Positions 5,899 to 6,385 of a DNA stretch of 6,385 nucleotides are shown piece by piece (within the stretch, counting starts at the first letter, position 1; every line of letters starts with the position of its first letter). Location: positions 1 to 6,385 of the forward strand of contig CALXPA010000049.1 in NCBI GenBank assembly GCA_944390185.1. Reading direction: 5' to 3'. A model generated the notes under the pieces. That model searched no databases. It saw only the letters and a list, made by a program, of their open reading frames with translations, and was not told the origin of the DNA. The translations under genes and the position numbers were made by a program. Source of the stretch: an uncultured Alphaproteobacteria bacterium (GTDB lineage: Bacteria > Pseudomonadota > Alphaproteobacteria > Rs-D84).

Positions 5899-5913
5899 CA
5901 AAGGATTTAACAA

Positions 5914-6288
5914 ATGGCCCGTACAACAAATTCAGATACATTACCATATGTGGACAGTCGTTATGAACTGGGGATGTTGGCGTCACAGCGTGTTCGTGAT
6001 TTAAACGGTGGTGCGGAACCCCTGGTGGACAAGGGTGACGACAAACTGACGGTCGTTGCGTTACGTGAATTCGCAACCGGCCAGATGGATGTGGATAATC
6101 TGCGTCACGAATTTGTTCAGTCGTACAAAGATACGCCTGTGGCCGCAGATAACGAGGATTCATTAGAAATCGCGGTGGCCGAAGATCCAAAGTTGCGTGA
6201 AATTGATGCCGAACTGGAAGACACGCTGATTGAAAATCCGGTTGCGCCAGACGAAACCGAAGAAACAGCGGAATTGTCCGCGGAATAG
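5914..6288 (+). CDS. rpoZ: RNA polymerase subunit omega
   Basis: Omega binds the beta prime subunit and aids assembly and stability of RNA polymerase. The N-terminus begins MART, and residues 14-54 follow the family pattern: SRYELGMLASQRVRDL (15-30) for the usual NRFEL...ARQ helix, then DKGDDKLTVVALREFA (39-54), where the common form is DNDKNPVVALREIA. The protein has 124 residues. The part after about 75 is a strongly acidic, probably disordered tail (many Asp/Glu, ending DETEETAELSAE); extended tails occur in alphaproteobacterial omegas. An AAGGA site (5901-5905) lies 8 bases before the ATG. It is divergent from mtaB, and a tRNA gene begins 20 bp after its stop with no terminator between, so both may share a transcript. 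Confidence 0.88.
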   Translation: MARTTNSDTLPYVDSRYELGMLASQRVRDLNGGAEPLVDKGDDKLTVVALREFATGQMDVDNLRHEFVQSYKDTPVAADNEDSLEIAVAEDPKLREIDAELEDTLIENPVAPDETEETAELSAE

Positions 6289-6308
6289 TTCTGGTATCAA
6301 AAAAATCC

Positions 6309-6385
6309 GGAGATGTCGCATAGTTGGTCTAGTGCGCCACATTGGAAATGTGGTATACCCACCCGGGTATCAAGGGTTCGAATCC
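6309..6385 (+). tRNA. tRNA-Ser(GGA), 3' end cut by the window
   Basis: The acceptor 5' strand GGAGATG is 6309-6315. The D arm has a 3-bp stem GCA (6318-6320) / TGC (6333-6335). The anticodon stem CCACA (6337-6341) / TGTGG (6349-6353) closes the loop TTGGAAA, placing anticodon GGA at 6344-6346, which reads UCC and UCU serine codons. A long variable arm, ATACCC (6355-6360) / GGGTAT (6365-6370), is the class II mark expected of tRNA-Ser. The T arm begins at 6372 (AAGGG, then TTCGAAT). The last T-stem bases, the acceptor 3' strand and any CCA lie past the window. Confidence 0.93.

Noticed and set aside
5831..6190. Minus-strand open frame of 119 codons opposite rpoZ
   Set aside because: It covers the mtaB promoter and is antisense to a recognisable omega subunit.

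Overview
The window looks like a piece of an alphaproteobacterial chromosome of moderate GC content. Three things suggest this. The omega subunit keeps the alphaproteobacterial VVALREF-type core. The carboxypeptidase, HolB and TatD genes follow the order known from alphaproteobacterial chromosomes. The palindromic intergenic repeat at the left edge (CCCCGGTG - TCAAG - CACCGGGG followed by TGACAG) is of a kind common in that class. I cannot place it more finely; it could be a host-associated or gut lineage.

Layout. Bases 1-260 are gene-free and hold a cluster of palindromes and repeat remnants. A well-formed sigma70-type promoter (TTTACA, 17 bp, TACAAT) then drives a plus-strand gene at 349-909. 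It encodes an unrecognised 186-residue membrane protein with a Lys-rich pentapeptide-repeat tail, a six-cysteine CxC cluster, one membrane span and an EF-hand loop. It ends at a bidirectional hairpin terminator (923-950).

From the other side, a tightly packed minus-strand operon runs from about 5852 down to 949: mtaB (tRNA methylthiotransferase), a D-Ala-D-Ala carboxypeptidase (PBP5 type), holB (clamp-loader delta prime), tatD (metal-dependent DNase), smpB (tmRNA partner) and a 112-residue gene of unknown function. After the 47-bp mtaB/dac gap, junctions overlap by 1, 10 and 16 bp and the last is an exact TAG-ATG abutment, so translational coupling is likely. The products serve tRNA modification, wall trimming, replication, nucleic-acid processing and ribosome rescue, a mixed housekeeping operon.

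A 61-bp divergent intergenic region (5853-5913) carries the operon promoter (TTGAAA, 16 bp, TATAAT, minus strand). On the plus side it precedes rpoZ (RNA polymerase omega, with a long acidic tail). A tRNA-Ser(GGA) gene starts 20 bp after rpoZ and is cut by the window end.

The least explained items are the Cys-cluster/EF-hand membrane protein, the 112-residue gene coupled to smpB, and the SGG in place of SxN in the carboxypeptidase active site. I see no defence system, CRISPR array, insertion sequence or phage module.
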